Notes under the pieces: generated by a model
What the model was told of the DNA's origin: nothing
Seen by the model: the letters and a program-made list of their open reading frames with translations, nothing else
Database searches by the model: none
Assembly: GCF_001421435.1 (NCBI RefSeq)
Contig: NZ_LMKA01000070.1
Coordinates: 6,229-39,767 of the forward strand
Direction: 5' to 3'
DNA length: 33,539 nt
Source: Chryseobacterium sp. Leaf201
GTDB taxonomy: Bacteria > Bacteroidota > Bacteroidia > Flavobacteriales > Weeksellaceae
Shown: positions 1-7,333 of the stretch, in pieces
Layout: each line of letters begins with the position of its first letter
How positions within the stretch are numbered: position 1 is the first letter of the stretch
Program-made: the position numbers and the translations under genes

Positions 1-14
1 TAAATTATCATTTA
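1..14 (-). repeat. Recombination core copy in active hsdS
   Basis: The minus strand reads TAAATGATAATTTA and encodes the end of NQLNDNL at the junction between TRD1 and the central conserved region. The same 14-mer occurs at 1600-1613 and 1697-1710 on the plus strand and at 2445-2458 on the minus strand. The core itself has 5-bp dyad arms (TAAAT/ATTTA) around GATA. The repeat probably extends beyond the left edge, because the copies at 1600 and 1697 share 96 bp downstream of the core. Confidence 0.75.
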
Positions 15-534
15 GCTGGTTGTTTAATTCAATCTTATGGTCAATATATGTTAGGGTATTGGTAATTTTGTTTTGGACTATTTCTTCTCGTGAATAACTT
101 ACAATGATATTAAAAAGTCGCTGTTTGTCAAATTCACCTTGACCAGTACTTCCATCCATAAAAGTTTGGAGCTGTTTCTCAATTGAAAAAAGGCTGTAAT
201 TCAGGCATTTAGATTCATGGAAATTTTTTGTTCTAATTACTAAAATATGAGAGTCTGTAATCACTTTTTTATTACTGGGTAATTTTTCAACAAAAGCAAC
301 ACGCCCTGCAGTTCCTTGTCCTGTAGAGTTAATTATAATATCTCCGACCTTTAGAAATTTCTCTTCATTATATTTTTTTTGATCATCTATATATTGTGCA
401 AATGAATAATCGATTTTATTATGTCGCACACATTTTTGATTCAAAACAATTATTGAACTTTCGACTACATATTTTGGAGTTACACCTTTTCCGTAGTAAG
501 TAAGAATCGAATCTATTTTTCTAGAATTATCCAT
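1..534 (-). CDS. hsdS: Type I restriction specificity subunit HsdS, 5' half (partial, runs off left edge)
   Basis: HsdS is the DNA-recognition subunit of a type I restriction-modification complex; each of its two target recognition domains (TRDs) reads one half of a bipartite site. The reverse strand is open for 178 codons from the ATG at 534 to the window edge. It begins MDNSRKIDSILTYYGKG and has the TRD-like segments GVTPKY (about residues 18-23) and VGDIIINSTGQGTAGRVAFV (about 72-91). It then enters the central conserved helix at IELNNQLNDNL. The last residues match the start of the conserved block in the inverted half-gene at 1696-2433, so TRD1 is present here and TRD2 lies outside. The ATG lies 2 nt after the recombinase stop, implying one transcript. 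The window starts exactly at the shared repeat, which may mean the assembly broke there. The hsdM and hsdR genes are not in the window. Confidence 0.85.
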   Translation of the reverse strand, partial: MDNSRKIDSILTYYGKGVTPKYVVESSIIVLNQKCVRHNKIDYSFAQYIDDQKKYNEEKFLKVGDIIINSTGQGTAGRVAFVEKLPSNKKVITDSHILVIRTKNFHESKCLNYSLFSIEKQLQTFMDGSTGQGEFDKQRLFNIIVSYSREEIVQNKITNTLTYIDHKIELNNQLNDNL

Positions 535-536
535 TT

Positions 537-1529
537 TTAACTTATAAATTTTCGATGCGCAATCTTCACATTAGTCTGATTAACCATAGCATAATGTAAT
601 GTCGTATCAATTTTAACGTGTCCTAACAATTTCTGAACCTGTTCAATGGGCATTCCTTTATCTATTGCCATCGTTGCCAGAGTTCTTCTGAATTTGTGAG
701 GATGTACTTTATTAATTTTAGTTTTCTGTCCCAGTTTACGCAAAATACTTTCTACGCCACCGATAGAAAGACGCTGATGAGGTTTTGATAATGAAACAAA
801 TAAAGCTTCATTGTCATCATTTCTTACTTGAAGATATTCTTTAAGGTGAATTTTAGTTCTGGCATCAAAATACACTTCACGTTGCTTATTACCTTTACCA
901 GTAACAATACAAGACCGTTCATGAAAATCAATATCTTTTATATTGATTTTTACAAGTTCACCCACTCTAATTCCGGTGGAACAAAGCATTTCAATAAGCG
1001 TTAAATCCCGTATTTGCTTGCAATTATCCCGAAGAATTTCAATTTCTTCATCGCTCAGTACTTCTTTGATAATTCTTGCTGTTTTAATTTTGTGAATTCT
1101 TCTTACCGGACTTTTTAAAATATAATCTTCATCCTCCAGCCAAGAAAAAAAGCTTGATAAAATTCTACGAATATTATCAATTGTTACTTTACTTGACTTT
1201 TTAATCTCTTGATATTCTGATAAGTATTGTCTTAAATCATTGGTTGAAATTTCAGTAAATTTTTTTTTAAGCTTTTGAAATAATGTATCTATAGTAGAAA
1301 AATAATATTTTAAAGATTTTTCAGAACATCCCTCTACTTTTTTTGAAGAAATAAATAAATTAATAACGGCTGCATTATCAGTTTCTAACTCTTCTTTAGT
1401 TTTACCCTGTTGTGTTATATCAACGTTATGAAAAGACCTGTGTATCATCTTTTCAAGCATCATTAACTGTTGAAAGTTTAAAACTGTCTGCATTGCACTC
1501 ATAATTTCTTGCTTCACTAATTCCTTCAT
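537..1529 (-). CDS. Tyrosine site-specific recombinase, probable hsdS invertase
   Basis: A 330-residue phage-integrase family recombinase of XerC/XerD-like size. An N-terminal SAM-like core-binding domain spans about residues 50-150 and the catalytic domain about 155-325. All catalytic residues can be picked out: R188 in STGIRVGEL, K212 in the GKGNK beta-hairpin, H278 and R281 in HPHKFRRT, H304 in LLGH, and the nucleophile Y313 in LHYAM. The enzyme should therefore be active. Its gene is immediately upstream of, and probably co-transcribed with, the hsdS 5' half. It lies between the outward-facing recombination cores at 1-14 and 1600-1710. In other bacteria recombinases next to hsdS invert specificity segments; that role here is inferred from position and repeats. 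A promoter-like TATTTTTG lies 48 nt upstream, inside the segment that would invert. Confidence 0.9.
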   Translation of the reverse strand: MKELVKQEIMSAMQTVLNFQQLMMLEKMIHRSFHNVDITQQGKTKEELETDNAAVINLFISSKKVEGCSEKSLKYYFSTIDTLFQKLKKKFTEISTNDLRQYLSEYQEIKKSSKVTIDNIRRILSSFFSWLEDEDYILKSPVRRIHKIKTARIIKEVLSDEEIEILRDNCKQIRDLTLIEMLCSTGIRVGELVKINIKDIDFHERSCIVTGKGNKQREVYFDARTKIHLKEYLQVRNDDNEALFVSLSKPHQRLSIGGVESILRKLGQKTKINKVHPHKFRRTLATMAIDKGMPIEQVQKLLGHVKIDTTLHYAMVNQTNVKIAHRKFIS

Positions 1530-1576
1530 TATTTCGGATTTTTTTTAATTTTTTGAAGGCGTAAAGGAATGAAAAA

Positions 1577-1584
1577 CAAAAATA
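1577..1584 (-). promoter_or_regulatory. Putative -7 element for the recombinase-hsdS transcript
   Basis: On the minus strand this reads TATTTTTG, an exact match to the Bacteroidota -7 consensus TAnnTTTG, 48 nt before the recombinase ATG. No clear TTG -33 box is seen at the expected distance. It lies between the start codon and the repeat core at 1600, so inversion would carry the promoter along with the genes. Confidence 0.4.
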
Positions 1585-1599
1585 GCCATAGTTGTAAAA

Positions 1600-1792
1600 T
1601 AAATGATAATTTAGAGCGCATGGCGAAAACGCTGTACGACTATTGGTTTGTACAGTTTGACTTTCCGAACGAAAACGGAAAGCCTTATAAATCAATTAAA
1701 TGATAATTTAGAGCGCATGGCGAAAACGCTGTACGACTATTGGTTTGTACAGTTTGACTTTCCGAACGAAAACGGAAAGCCTTATAAATCAA
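1600..1792 (+). repeat. 97-bp tandem duplication carrying two hsdS recombination cores
   Basis: Two identical 96-bp units, 1600-1695 and 1697-1792, are separated by one base, giving a 97-bp period. Each starts with TAAATGATAATTTA and encodes the hsdS central conserved block ERMAKTLYDYWFVQFDFP and the following residues to about PYKS. Because 97 is not a multiple of three, copy 1 read in the hsdS frame ends PYKSIK at the TGA at 1701-1703, while copy 2 reads on into the full TRD. The duplication thus offers two crossover targets with different protein outcomes. It could also be an assembly artefact caused by mixed orientations in the culture. Confidence 0.85.
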
Positions 1793-2433
1793 GTGGTGGC
1801 AAAATGATTTGGAATGATGTTTTGAAAAGGGAAATTCCGGAAGATTGGGAATTTGAAACAATTGAGGCATTAGGAACAATTACAGGAGGAAGTACGCCTT
1901 CAAAAGCTATTGAAGAAAATTTTTCTAAAAATGGTATTCCTTGGATAACACCTAAAGATTTATCTCAAAACACAAAAAATAAATTTATTGCTAGAGGCGA
2001 ATTTGATGTCACAGAAAAAGGTTTAAAAGAAGCTTCATTAAATATTCTGCCAGCAAATTCTGTACTGATGTCATCAAGAGCTCCTATAGGCTATTTAGCT
2101 ATTAATAGATTTGATTGCACTACTAATCAGGGATTTAAATCTATTGTTTGTAATAAAGTATATCCTTTTGAATATGTTTTTTATGTACTTAAACAAAATA
2201 TGCTTTCAATTGAAGCAAATGCGTCTGGTTCTACATTTAAGGAGATTTCTACAGCAGTTTTAAAAACAATTAAAATTTTAAAGCCTCAAAAACGATTAAT
2301 TATCCAATTTAAAAATTATGCTTCAGTATTTTTTCAACAGCAAAATAACTTAGAACAACAAAATGAACAACTTAGCAAACTACGCGACTGGCTTTTACCT
2401 ATGCTGATGAACGGGCAGGTAAAAGTTGAGTAA
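1648..2433 (+). CDS. hsdS: Silent/alternative HsdS 3' half (central conserved region plus second TRD)
   Basis: This is an HsdS half-gene in opposite orientation to the active 5' half. Homology to HsdS starts at 1696 (LNDNLERMAKTLYDYWFVQF). The first 16 codons, from a TTG at 1648, are an out-of-frame reading of the upstream duplicate; an ATG in frame lies at 1717. After the central helices comes a TRD beginning LKREIPEDWEFETI, with GGSTPSKA, IPWITPKDL, SVLMSSRAPIGYLAI and SGSTFKEI. The C-terminal conserved helix ends LSKLRDWLLPMLMNGQV. No promoter or credible start precedes it, so it is probably expressed only after inversion fuses it to the TRD1-coding half at 1-534. It ends 11 nt before another inverted copy of the 14-bp core. 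Confidence 0.8.
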   Translation: MYSLTFRTKTESLINQLNDNLERMAKTLYDYWFVQFDFPNENGKPYKSSGGKMIWNDVLKREIPEDWEFETIEALGTITGGSTPSKAIEENFSKNGIPWITPKDLSQNTKNKFIARGEFDVTEKGLKEASLNILPANSVLMSSRAPIGYLAINRFDCTTNQGFKSIVCNKVYPFEYVFYVLKQNMLSIEANASGSTFKEISTAVLKTIKILKPQKRLIIQFKNYASVFFQQQNNLEQQNEQLSKLRDWLLPMLMNGQVKVE

Positions 2434-2444
2434 AATTAGTAAGA

Positions 2445-2458
2445 TAAATTATCATTTA
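2445..2458 (-). repeat. Inverted recombination core after the silent hsdS half
   Basis: The minus strand reads TAAATGATAATTTA. It continues a short hsdS-like remnant that would encode IDELNDNL, flanked by stop codons on both sides. It has the same orientation as the core at 1-14 and opposite to those at 1600 and 1697. It thus brackets the silent half-gene and may be the scar of a former additional cassette. Confidence 0.7.
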
Positions 2459-2824
2459 ATTCATCAATTTATAAAGAAGGTACTTTTGTTTTTTTGTAAT
2501 TAATAATTTTGAAGATTCGTAGATGATAAATGTCCAAATGTAATATTTGAACAGTCCTTCATCAAAAAGATAAGAGTTTTTATTCTGTCTGAAATCTGTT
2601 TTTTAAGACAGAATGAATTAAGATTTTCTTTGGGTTTGTTCGGGTCTTCTTCGGGTCTTGTTCGGAAAAAAGATGTTTTTTCCGAAGGGCTTCCGAAGCG
2701 TTCCCGAACAAGACCCGAAGAACCATATCATATTGTGTGCTTTTTTCATGGAAACAGCAGGATAAACAGGAAATGATATGTCCTTGCACTATTAGATGTT
2801 CAGAAGTAGGCAAACATTATCAGA
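2459..2824. other. Gene-free stretch with palindromes
   Basis: No convincing gene is present; the only ORF, on the minus strand at 2580-2813, lacks coding character. The stretch holds a 9-bp hairpin (2582-2590 with 2606-2614) and the large palindrome at 2637-2723. It marks the right border of the hsdS switch; GC rises sharply from about 2830. Confidence 0.6.
2637..2723. repeat. Large imperfect palindrome with alternative hairpins
   Basis: A 19-bp perfect arm at 2647-2665 (TTCTTCGGGTCTTGTTCGG) is complementary to 2704-2722. Inside it an 11-bp stem, 2661-2671 with 2676-2686, closes a GATG loop; this inner stem shares bases 2661-2665 with the outer arm, so the two pairings compete. The unit TTCGGGTCTT is also directly repeated at the left side. 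It resembles a REP-like element, but no second copy occurs in the window. Confidence 0.6.
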
Positions 2825-3505
2825 TCATCGCAGACCTACAGCTTTTTCAATCCGGAATAGATTCTTAATCAACAAACGGTAAACAGCAAGGCAGCCGGGA
2901 ATCATCGGCAGGATGGCGGTCCACATGCCCGGAAAATAATAACGTCCTGTGGTTCGGAAATAAAAATTGGGCATGTCCGGTATAGGGATGCCGCCGATGT
3001 CAGCGGAGAGTGGGCGAGGATCATGCGGGAGCAGGTCGGGAGAAATTAAAGGGAAAATAAAATGGGTGAATTCTGCAATACCGGGACCGATGAAGATAAA
3101 CCAGGCCACAAATCCCGCGAGTGGAGTTTTATAGTACAGGCCGAGCGAGGTAAGCGTATAGATCACAGGCCCGATGAGCGCAAAGACCATCAGGAAACTC
3201 CGCTCACTCCACGGGATGCCGAACAGGCGGCTCATGGCCGGGGCAAAACCCATCAGGTATTCCTCAACAATATGGATCTGTAAACCGGCTACCGTGAGAA
3301 TAAACAGCGGAAGGATAATCCCGGGTTCAACAGGTTTCCGCAGGTACGTAAAATACCAGCAGATCAGTCCGGTAAGCGCAGAGCCTCCGACAATTATAAC
3401 GGGGGCAAGACCAATGGATAAATAGCCTATCACAAGAGCAATAACAGTAAAAAGACAGGCAGCCAGAAGGCTTATTTTCTGATGGATCGAAAGTGTGTTT
3501 TTCAT
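2825..3505 (-). CDS. HXXEE-type integral membrane protein
   Basis: A membrane protein of 226 residues if started at the ATG at 3505 (MKNTLSIHQ). A longer in-frame start is a TTG at 3559 that adds an arginine-rich, non-hydrophobic stretch and is less likely. It has about six hydrophobic segments. The HxxEE signature appears as HIVEEY in the middle, followed by a conserved-looking AEFTHFIFP, matching the HXXEE domain family of unknown function. It lies downstream of and in the same direction as the Crp/Fnr-type gene ending at 3574, so the two may be co-transcribed. Function is not known; conserved His/Glu in membrane helices suggests metal or proton chemistry, which is inference only. Confidence 0.7.
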   Translation of the reverse strand: MKNTLSIHQKISLLAACLFTVIALVIGYLSIGLAPVIIVGGSALTGLICWYFTYLRKPVEPGIILPLFILTVAGLQIHIVEEYLMGFAPAMSRLFGIPWSERSFLMVFALIGPVIYTLTSLGLYYKTPLAGFVAWFIFIGPGIAEFTHFIFPLISPDLLPHDPRPLSADIGGIPIPDMPNFYFRTTGRYYFPGMWTAILPMIPGCLAVYRLLIKNLFRIEKAVGLR

Positions 3506-3573
3506 AGCGGTTGAATGTACCCGAAAGGTACGCCGCCTGTTCAGCCCGGCATTTATCAAATGATAAAAACCAA

Positions 3574-4161
3574 CTACTTTATGCCCCGGATCCTGCTCAG
3601 TGAGACCTGGGTAATGCCAAGATAAGAAGCAAGGTCTGCCAGGCTGATCCGCTGTAACAGCTTTCCGTGCTCATGCAAAAATTTATGGTAAGCCACCTGC
3701 GCTTTTTCTTCAAGGGTGCCGCCAATCCGGTCCATCATATTCACGGCGGCGACAGATACAAGTTTTCTGAAAAACGTTTCCATGGAATGATATTTTGAGC
3801 AGAGATTTTCCAGATCAGCGTGATTAAGATAGGTGACTTCGGTTGGTTCAAGGGCTTCGATTGAATAAGCGGAGGGCTGCCGCGTTACAAAAGTGTCAAG
3901 CACCGTAAACATATTGCCTTCAGCAAAAAAGCGCATGATAAATTCCCGGGTACCGGTATAAAAGAAGGTCTTGGCCAGGCCGCTGTCAATAAAGTAAATC
4001 CGGCTGCAAACATTTCCCGCTTCCAGCAGATAGTCACCTTTTGCAAAAGATTTTTGCCGGAGTACGGAAGCCAGTGCTTTTTCAGCATCCTGTTCCAACG
4101 GGCTGAGGGAGGTAACAAAATCAATAAAGCCTTTTACTTCCGGGTTTTTATGTGCATCCAT
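3574..4161 (-). CDS. Crp/Fnr-family transcriptional regulator
   Basis: 195 residues with the cyclic-nucleotide-binding-like beta-roll fold at about 25-115 (FAKGDYLLEAGNVCSRIYFI, then DSGLAKTFF). An amphipathic linker helix follows, and a winged-helix segment close to the C-terminus reads ISLADLASYLGITQVSLSRIRG. This matches the Crp/Fnr family common in Bacteroidota, which often lacks a known ligand. No cysteine cluster for an Fe-S centre is evident, arguing against an FNR-type oxygen sensor. The adjacent HXXEE membrane protein gene starts 68 nt further on and is a likely target. The 213 bp upstream, to the Lrp gene, hold no gene. Confidence 0.85.
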   Translation of the reverse strand: MDAHKNPEVKGFIDFVTSLSPLEQDAEKALASVLRQKSFAKGDYLLEAGNVCSRIYFIDSGLAKTFFYTGTREFIMRFFAEGNMFTVLDTFVTRQPSAYSIEALEPTEVTYLNHADLENLCSKYHSMETFFRKLVSVAAVNMMDRIGGTLEEKAQVAYHKFLHEHGKLLQRISLADLASYLGITQVSLSRIRGIK

Positions 4162-4374
4162 ATTTTTAAAATTACAGCAGTAATGATATCAAGCCTGTTT
4201 AATCTTATTTAAAAACACTTAAGTTATTTAAATCCTTTTATTTAAGTTCAGCCTCTGAAATAATCATCTTGTTTTAACTTTTTGAGCAGATTGGATCTCA
4301 ATTTAAAGTTAATCAAAAGTTTTACAGCTTTATCATATGATGGAATTGAATCTTAAAACAATTCGTAAAAAACT

Positions 4375-4845
4375 TTAAAGGATCTGTGCGCTTTCCTTAA
4401 TGCTATTCATCACGAAAATACTTTTCGTCTGCCCGATCCCTTCGATTTCGGATAACGTATTCACAAAAAATTCATGAAAGGCGTCCATATTGGGGGCTAA
4501 GATCTTAAGCATAAAATCAAAATCCCCGCTGATGTTGTGCAGTTCAACCACTTCCCTTAGCCTGCTTACTTCTTCGATGAACCGTCCTGCAGTTTTCTTG
4601 TTGTGGGCATTCAGTGCAATCATACAGATTACCATCATCCCTTTATCAACTTTCCGCCGGTCGAGCACAGCGGTATATTCTTTAATGATCCCGAGTTTTT
4701 CCATACGCCTGATGCGCTCATGGGTAGGGGTAGGGCTCAGGTTGATCCTGTTGGCGATATCGCGGATGCTCAGCTTCGCATCTTTCTGCAGGATCCTCAG
4801 AATCGAAAGGTCTTTTTCATCCGGCAGATAATGTTCTGTTGCCAT
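4375..4845 (-). CDS. Lrp/AsnC-family transcriptional regulator
   Basis: 156 residues, the usual length for the family. The N-terminal helix-turn-helix (about 15-60) contains LSIRDIANRINLSPTPTHER, followed by RRMEKLGIIKEYTAVLD, the standard linker. The C-terminal RAM ligand-binding domain has the SGDFDFMLKI strand and GIGQTKSIFVM. Such proteins form octamers that sense amino acids and wrap DNA. The gene is divergent from an MFS exporter gene starting at 4995, with two direct repeats between them, so local control of the exporter is likely. Confidence 0.92.
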   Translation of the reverse strand: MATEHYLPDEKDLSILRILQKDAKLSIRDIANRINLSPTPTHERIRRMEKLGIIKEYTAVLDRRKVDKGMMVICMIALNAHNKKTAGRFIEEVSRLREVVELHNISGDFDFMLKILAPNMDAFHEFFVNTLSEIEGIGQTKSIFVMNSIKESAQIL

Positions 4846-4885
4846 TTGTTCTGTTTTTTATAAATTAAATGATAAATGAAAGGAT

Positions 4886-4924
4886 ATATGTTCTTTTTAT
4901 TCTTTACTAAATGTAAATATGTTC
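4886..4924. promoter_or_regulatory. Direct repeats between lrp-like and MFS genes, candidate operator
   Basis: ATATGTTC occurs at 4886-4893 and again at 4917-4924, 31 bp apart, close to three helical turns. It lies in the 149-bp divergent intergenic region. Repeats on one face of the helix would suit an oligomeric Lrp-type regulator. Confidence 0.4.
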
Positions 4925-4964
4925 CAAATTTAGCGTATAATTTTAATAAGCGTCCTGTTTATTT

Positions 4965-4972
4965 TAATTTTG
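4965..4972 (+). promoter_or_regulatory. -7 promoter element of the MFS gene
   Basis: TAATTTTG is an exact TAnnTTTG match followed by CAG, 23 nt before the MFS start codon. No TTG -33 box is evident. Confidence 0.5.
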
Positions 4973-4994
4973 CAGTATAATTGAACAGTAAAGA

Positions 4995-6383
4995 ATGAGC
5001 GCGGAAAGAAAAAACCTGATTTTAATATTGGCATCGGCAGGAACATTTGTAGAAGCATTGGATATTGCCATCATTAACCTGACCATCCCTTCCATACAGG
5101 AGCAGTTCGTGATCGGTGCGGAAACCGTGCAGTGGCTGCAGACCTTGTATGTACTGTTTTTCGGCGGATTTCTGATTATCGGCGGAAAGCTTTCGGACCA
5201 GATCGGGCGCAAAACCATTTTCCTGTGGGGATCATTGATTTTCCTGCTGACTTCTTTAGGTGCCGGACTTTCAACAGACTTTACCACACTTGCTTTTTTC
5301 AGGGCTTTACAGGGGTTGGGAGCCGCATTCATTATGCCTTCTGCGATGTCTATCGTAGTCAATACCTTTAAAGGAGACCAGGAAAGAAACCGGGCCATCG
5401 GAATTTTCAGCTCATTCGCAGCCATTGGTTCGGGGAGCGGACTTTCACTGGGCGGGATCATCAGTACGTATCTGAGCTGGCACTGGGTATTCCTGATCAA
5501 TGTTCCGGTGCTGCTGGTTACGTTAATTTTTGCCTGTCAATATCTTCCGAAAGATGAAAAAGGAACGGCTCAGAAAACGGATCTGTTATCAGGGATTGTA
5601 CTGGTTCTGGGGTTATTAAGCTTAACTTACGGAACGCATGAGCTGATCCATATTAAGGAATATCCGGTGATGGTATTGGGATCGCTGGTTCTGGCGGCTA
5701 TACTGCTGGCTTCGGTGGTTTACCGTTTAAAAACCGCCTCAAAGCCTTTGATTGATCTGCGTTTATTCCGGCATACTTCACTGGTAGTTTCCAACCTGAC
5801 ATTTGTGATGCTCGGTGCATTTTTCATCGGGTTTTTATTTCTGATTTCCTTAATGCTGCAGAAAGATATGCACCACAGTGCGGCTTCAGCGGGGCTGATG
5901 CTGGTCCCGTTCAGCGTCATGTCTGCACTGGTAGCCAAATTCATATTGCCGCATGTTTCTAAAAGACTGGATTCTTCACAGATGGGGATTCTCGGCTGGG
6001 CATTTATGATAGCCGGCGCCTTGTCTTTGCTGATTTCCCTGTATTTCGGGCATCTTTTGCCGTTGGTTTTATTGGGTGCCGCCTGCATTTCCGGGATCGG
6101 GATGACGTTCTGTTTTACGGCACTGTCCGTACTCACCGTTCAGGATGTGGATGCTCCGGATTACGGGGTGGCTTCAAGTTTAAGTTCCACCAGCTATTTT
6201 TTAGGGGCCGGGATCGGGTTGTCTTTTATGACATTAATGAGCCGGGTTTTTCCGTCTGAATCAGCTGTCGGGAGTCTGAGCCTGTTTATACTGGCCGGTT
6301 ATGCGCTTATTGCTTTATCCATGCTGCTGTATTTTATCATCAGGACAATAAAAATCAGAAAAGAGAAAATGGCTGTTTCATAA
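4995..6383 (+). CDS. MFS drug exporter, DHA2 (EmrB/QacA-like) type
   Basis: 462 residues, nearly all hydrophobic segments. The N-terminal LDIAIINLTIPSIQ helix and the loop GGKLSDQIGRKTIF (MFS motif A) are typical. So are the fifth-helix motif C region ending GGIISTYLSWHWVFLINVP and the repeated-half helices of the 14-helix DHA2 subfamily. It should export a small hydrophobic compound using the proton gradient at the inner membrane; the substrate cannot be read from sequence. No membrane-fusion or outer membrane partner genes are adjacent. The divergent Lrp/AsnC gene suggests inducible expression, possibly by an amino acid. Confidence 0.9.
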   Translation: MSAERKNLILILASAGTFVEALDIAIINLTIPSIQEQFVIGAETVQWLQTLYVLFFGGFLIIGGKLSDQIGRKTIFLWGSLIFLLTSLGAGLSTDFTTLAFFRALQGLGAAFIMPSAMSIVVNTFKGDQERNRAIGIFSSFAAIGSGSGLSLGGIISTYLSWHWVFLINVPVLLVTLIFACQYLPKDEKGTAQKTDLLSGIVLVLGLLSLTYGTHELIHIKEYPVMVLGSLVLAAILLASVVYRLKTASKPLIDLRLFRHTSLVVSNLTFVMLGAFFIGFLFLISLMLQKDMHHSAASAGLMLVPFSVMSALVAKFILPHVSKRLDSSQMGILGWAFMIAGALSLLISLYFGHLLPLVLLGAACISGIGMTFCFTALSVLTVQDVDAPDYGVASSLSSTSYFLGAGIGLSFMTLMSRVFPSESAVGSLSLFILAGYALIALSMLLYFIIRTIKIRKEKMAVS

Positions 6384-6560
6384 GTACACAGGACAGATTA
6401 AGAAAGAAAAAAAATTGACTTGATAGAAGAATATTTAAGTTTTGAAAATCTTTGATTTCGCGTGAAGTGAACTTTAAAAATGATAAGAAATTAAGATCAT
6501 CTTAAAGAAGTTTAAACAGGTTCAGCATAAAAAACAGTTAATTTGCAGTTTTAATCCATC

Positions 6561-7307
6561 ATGAAAATACAAATTATCAGCGACCTGCATCAGGAATTCG
6601 GATCTTCTGAACTGTCTTTTGAACAGGCAGATGTTGTAGTGCTGGCCGGAGATGTGAACATCGGAACAAAAGGAATTGAATGGATCAGGACCAGAATTCC
6701 GGATAAGCCGGTGATCTATGTTCTCGGGAACCATGAATATTACAAGGGTTCTTATCCTAAAACGTTACATAAAATAAAGGAAGCCGCAGAAAGTTCCAAT
6801 GTCTTTGTCCTGGAAGATGATTTTGTGGATATTGAAGGCATCCGTTTTCACGGAGCTACTTTATGGACGGATTTTTCAGTATTTGGCGATCCGAGGTATT
6901 ACGGGTTCGCCTGCCAGAACGGAATGAATGATTACAAAAAGATCAGGCGTGACCCTTCCTATTCTAAAATGAGATCGATTGACGTTTTTAAGATCCATCA
7001 GGTGTCAAGAGCCTGGCTGCAGGAAAGTCTGGAACAGGCAAAAGGTTTGAAGAATATTGTGGTGACCCATCATGCACCGAGTCTGCAGTCCAGTCCACCG
7101 CATTTCAGGGCAGATCCGCTGACTTCCGCTTATGTTTCCGATCTCGAAGATTTTATTCTGGAACATCAGCCGCTGTACTGGATTCACGGGCATATTCATA
7201 CGCCGTGCCGGTATAGGGTGGGAGAGACCGAGGTTATCTGTAATCCTCACGGTTATATTGTTGATCCGTACAACGGATATGAAAAAGAACTGATTGTTGA
7301 GATGTGA
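6561..7307 (+). CDS. Calcineurin-like metallophosphoesterase
   Basis: 248 residues with the ordered metallophosphoesterase motifs: SDLH (D8, H10), AGD (D31), GNHE (residues 56-59), a THH motif (VTHHAPS) and a C-terminal HGHIH. These ligate two metal ions in a phosphodiesterase or phosphatase active site. There is no signal peptide, so it is cytoplasmic. The substrate is unknown. A near-match promoter (TTAATTTG, 6538-6545) lies just upstream. The Fic gene begins 44 nt downstream on the same strand and may be partly co-transcribed. Confidence 0.88.
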   Translation: MKIQIISDLHQEFGSSELSFEQADVVVLAGDVNIGTKGIEWIRTRIPDKPVIYVLGNHEYYKGSYPKTLHKIKEAAESSNVFVLEDDFVDIEGIRFHGATLWTDFSVFGDPRYYGFACQNGMNDYKKIRRDPSYSKMRSIDVFKIHQVSRAWLQESLEQAKGLKNIVVTHHAPSLQSSPPHFRADPLTSAYVSDLEDFILEHQPLYWIHGHIHTPCRYRVGETEVICNPHGYIVDPYNGYEKELIVEM

Positions 7308-7333
7308 TCATAGAGAAATTCAATAGAAATATA

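Noticed and set aside
2580..2813. 77-codon minus-strand ORF
   Set aside because: It runs straight through the palindrome at 2637-2723; its composition reflects the repeat and no domain or start signal supports it.
3062..3425. Two plus-strand ORFs opposite the HXXEE gene
   Set aside because: They are shadows of a gene with a clear membrane-protein pattern on the minus strand.
4862..4877. AT-rich string similar to the hsdS recombination core (TTAAATGATAAATG)
   Set aside because: Only a partial match in AT-rich promoter DNA, far from any hsdS sequence; no flanking homology.
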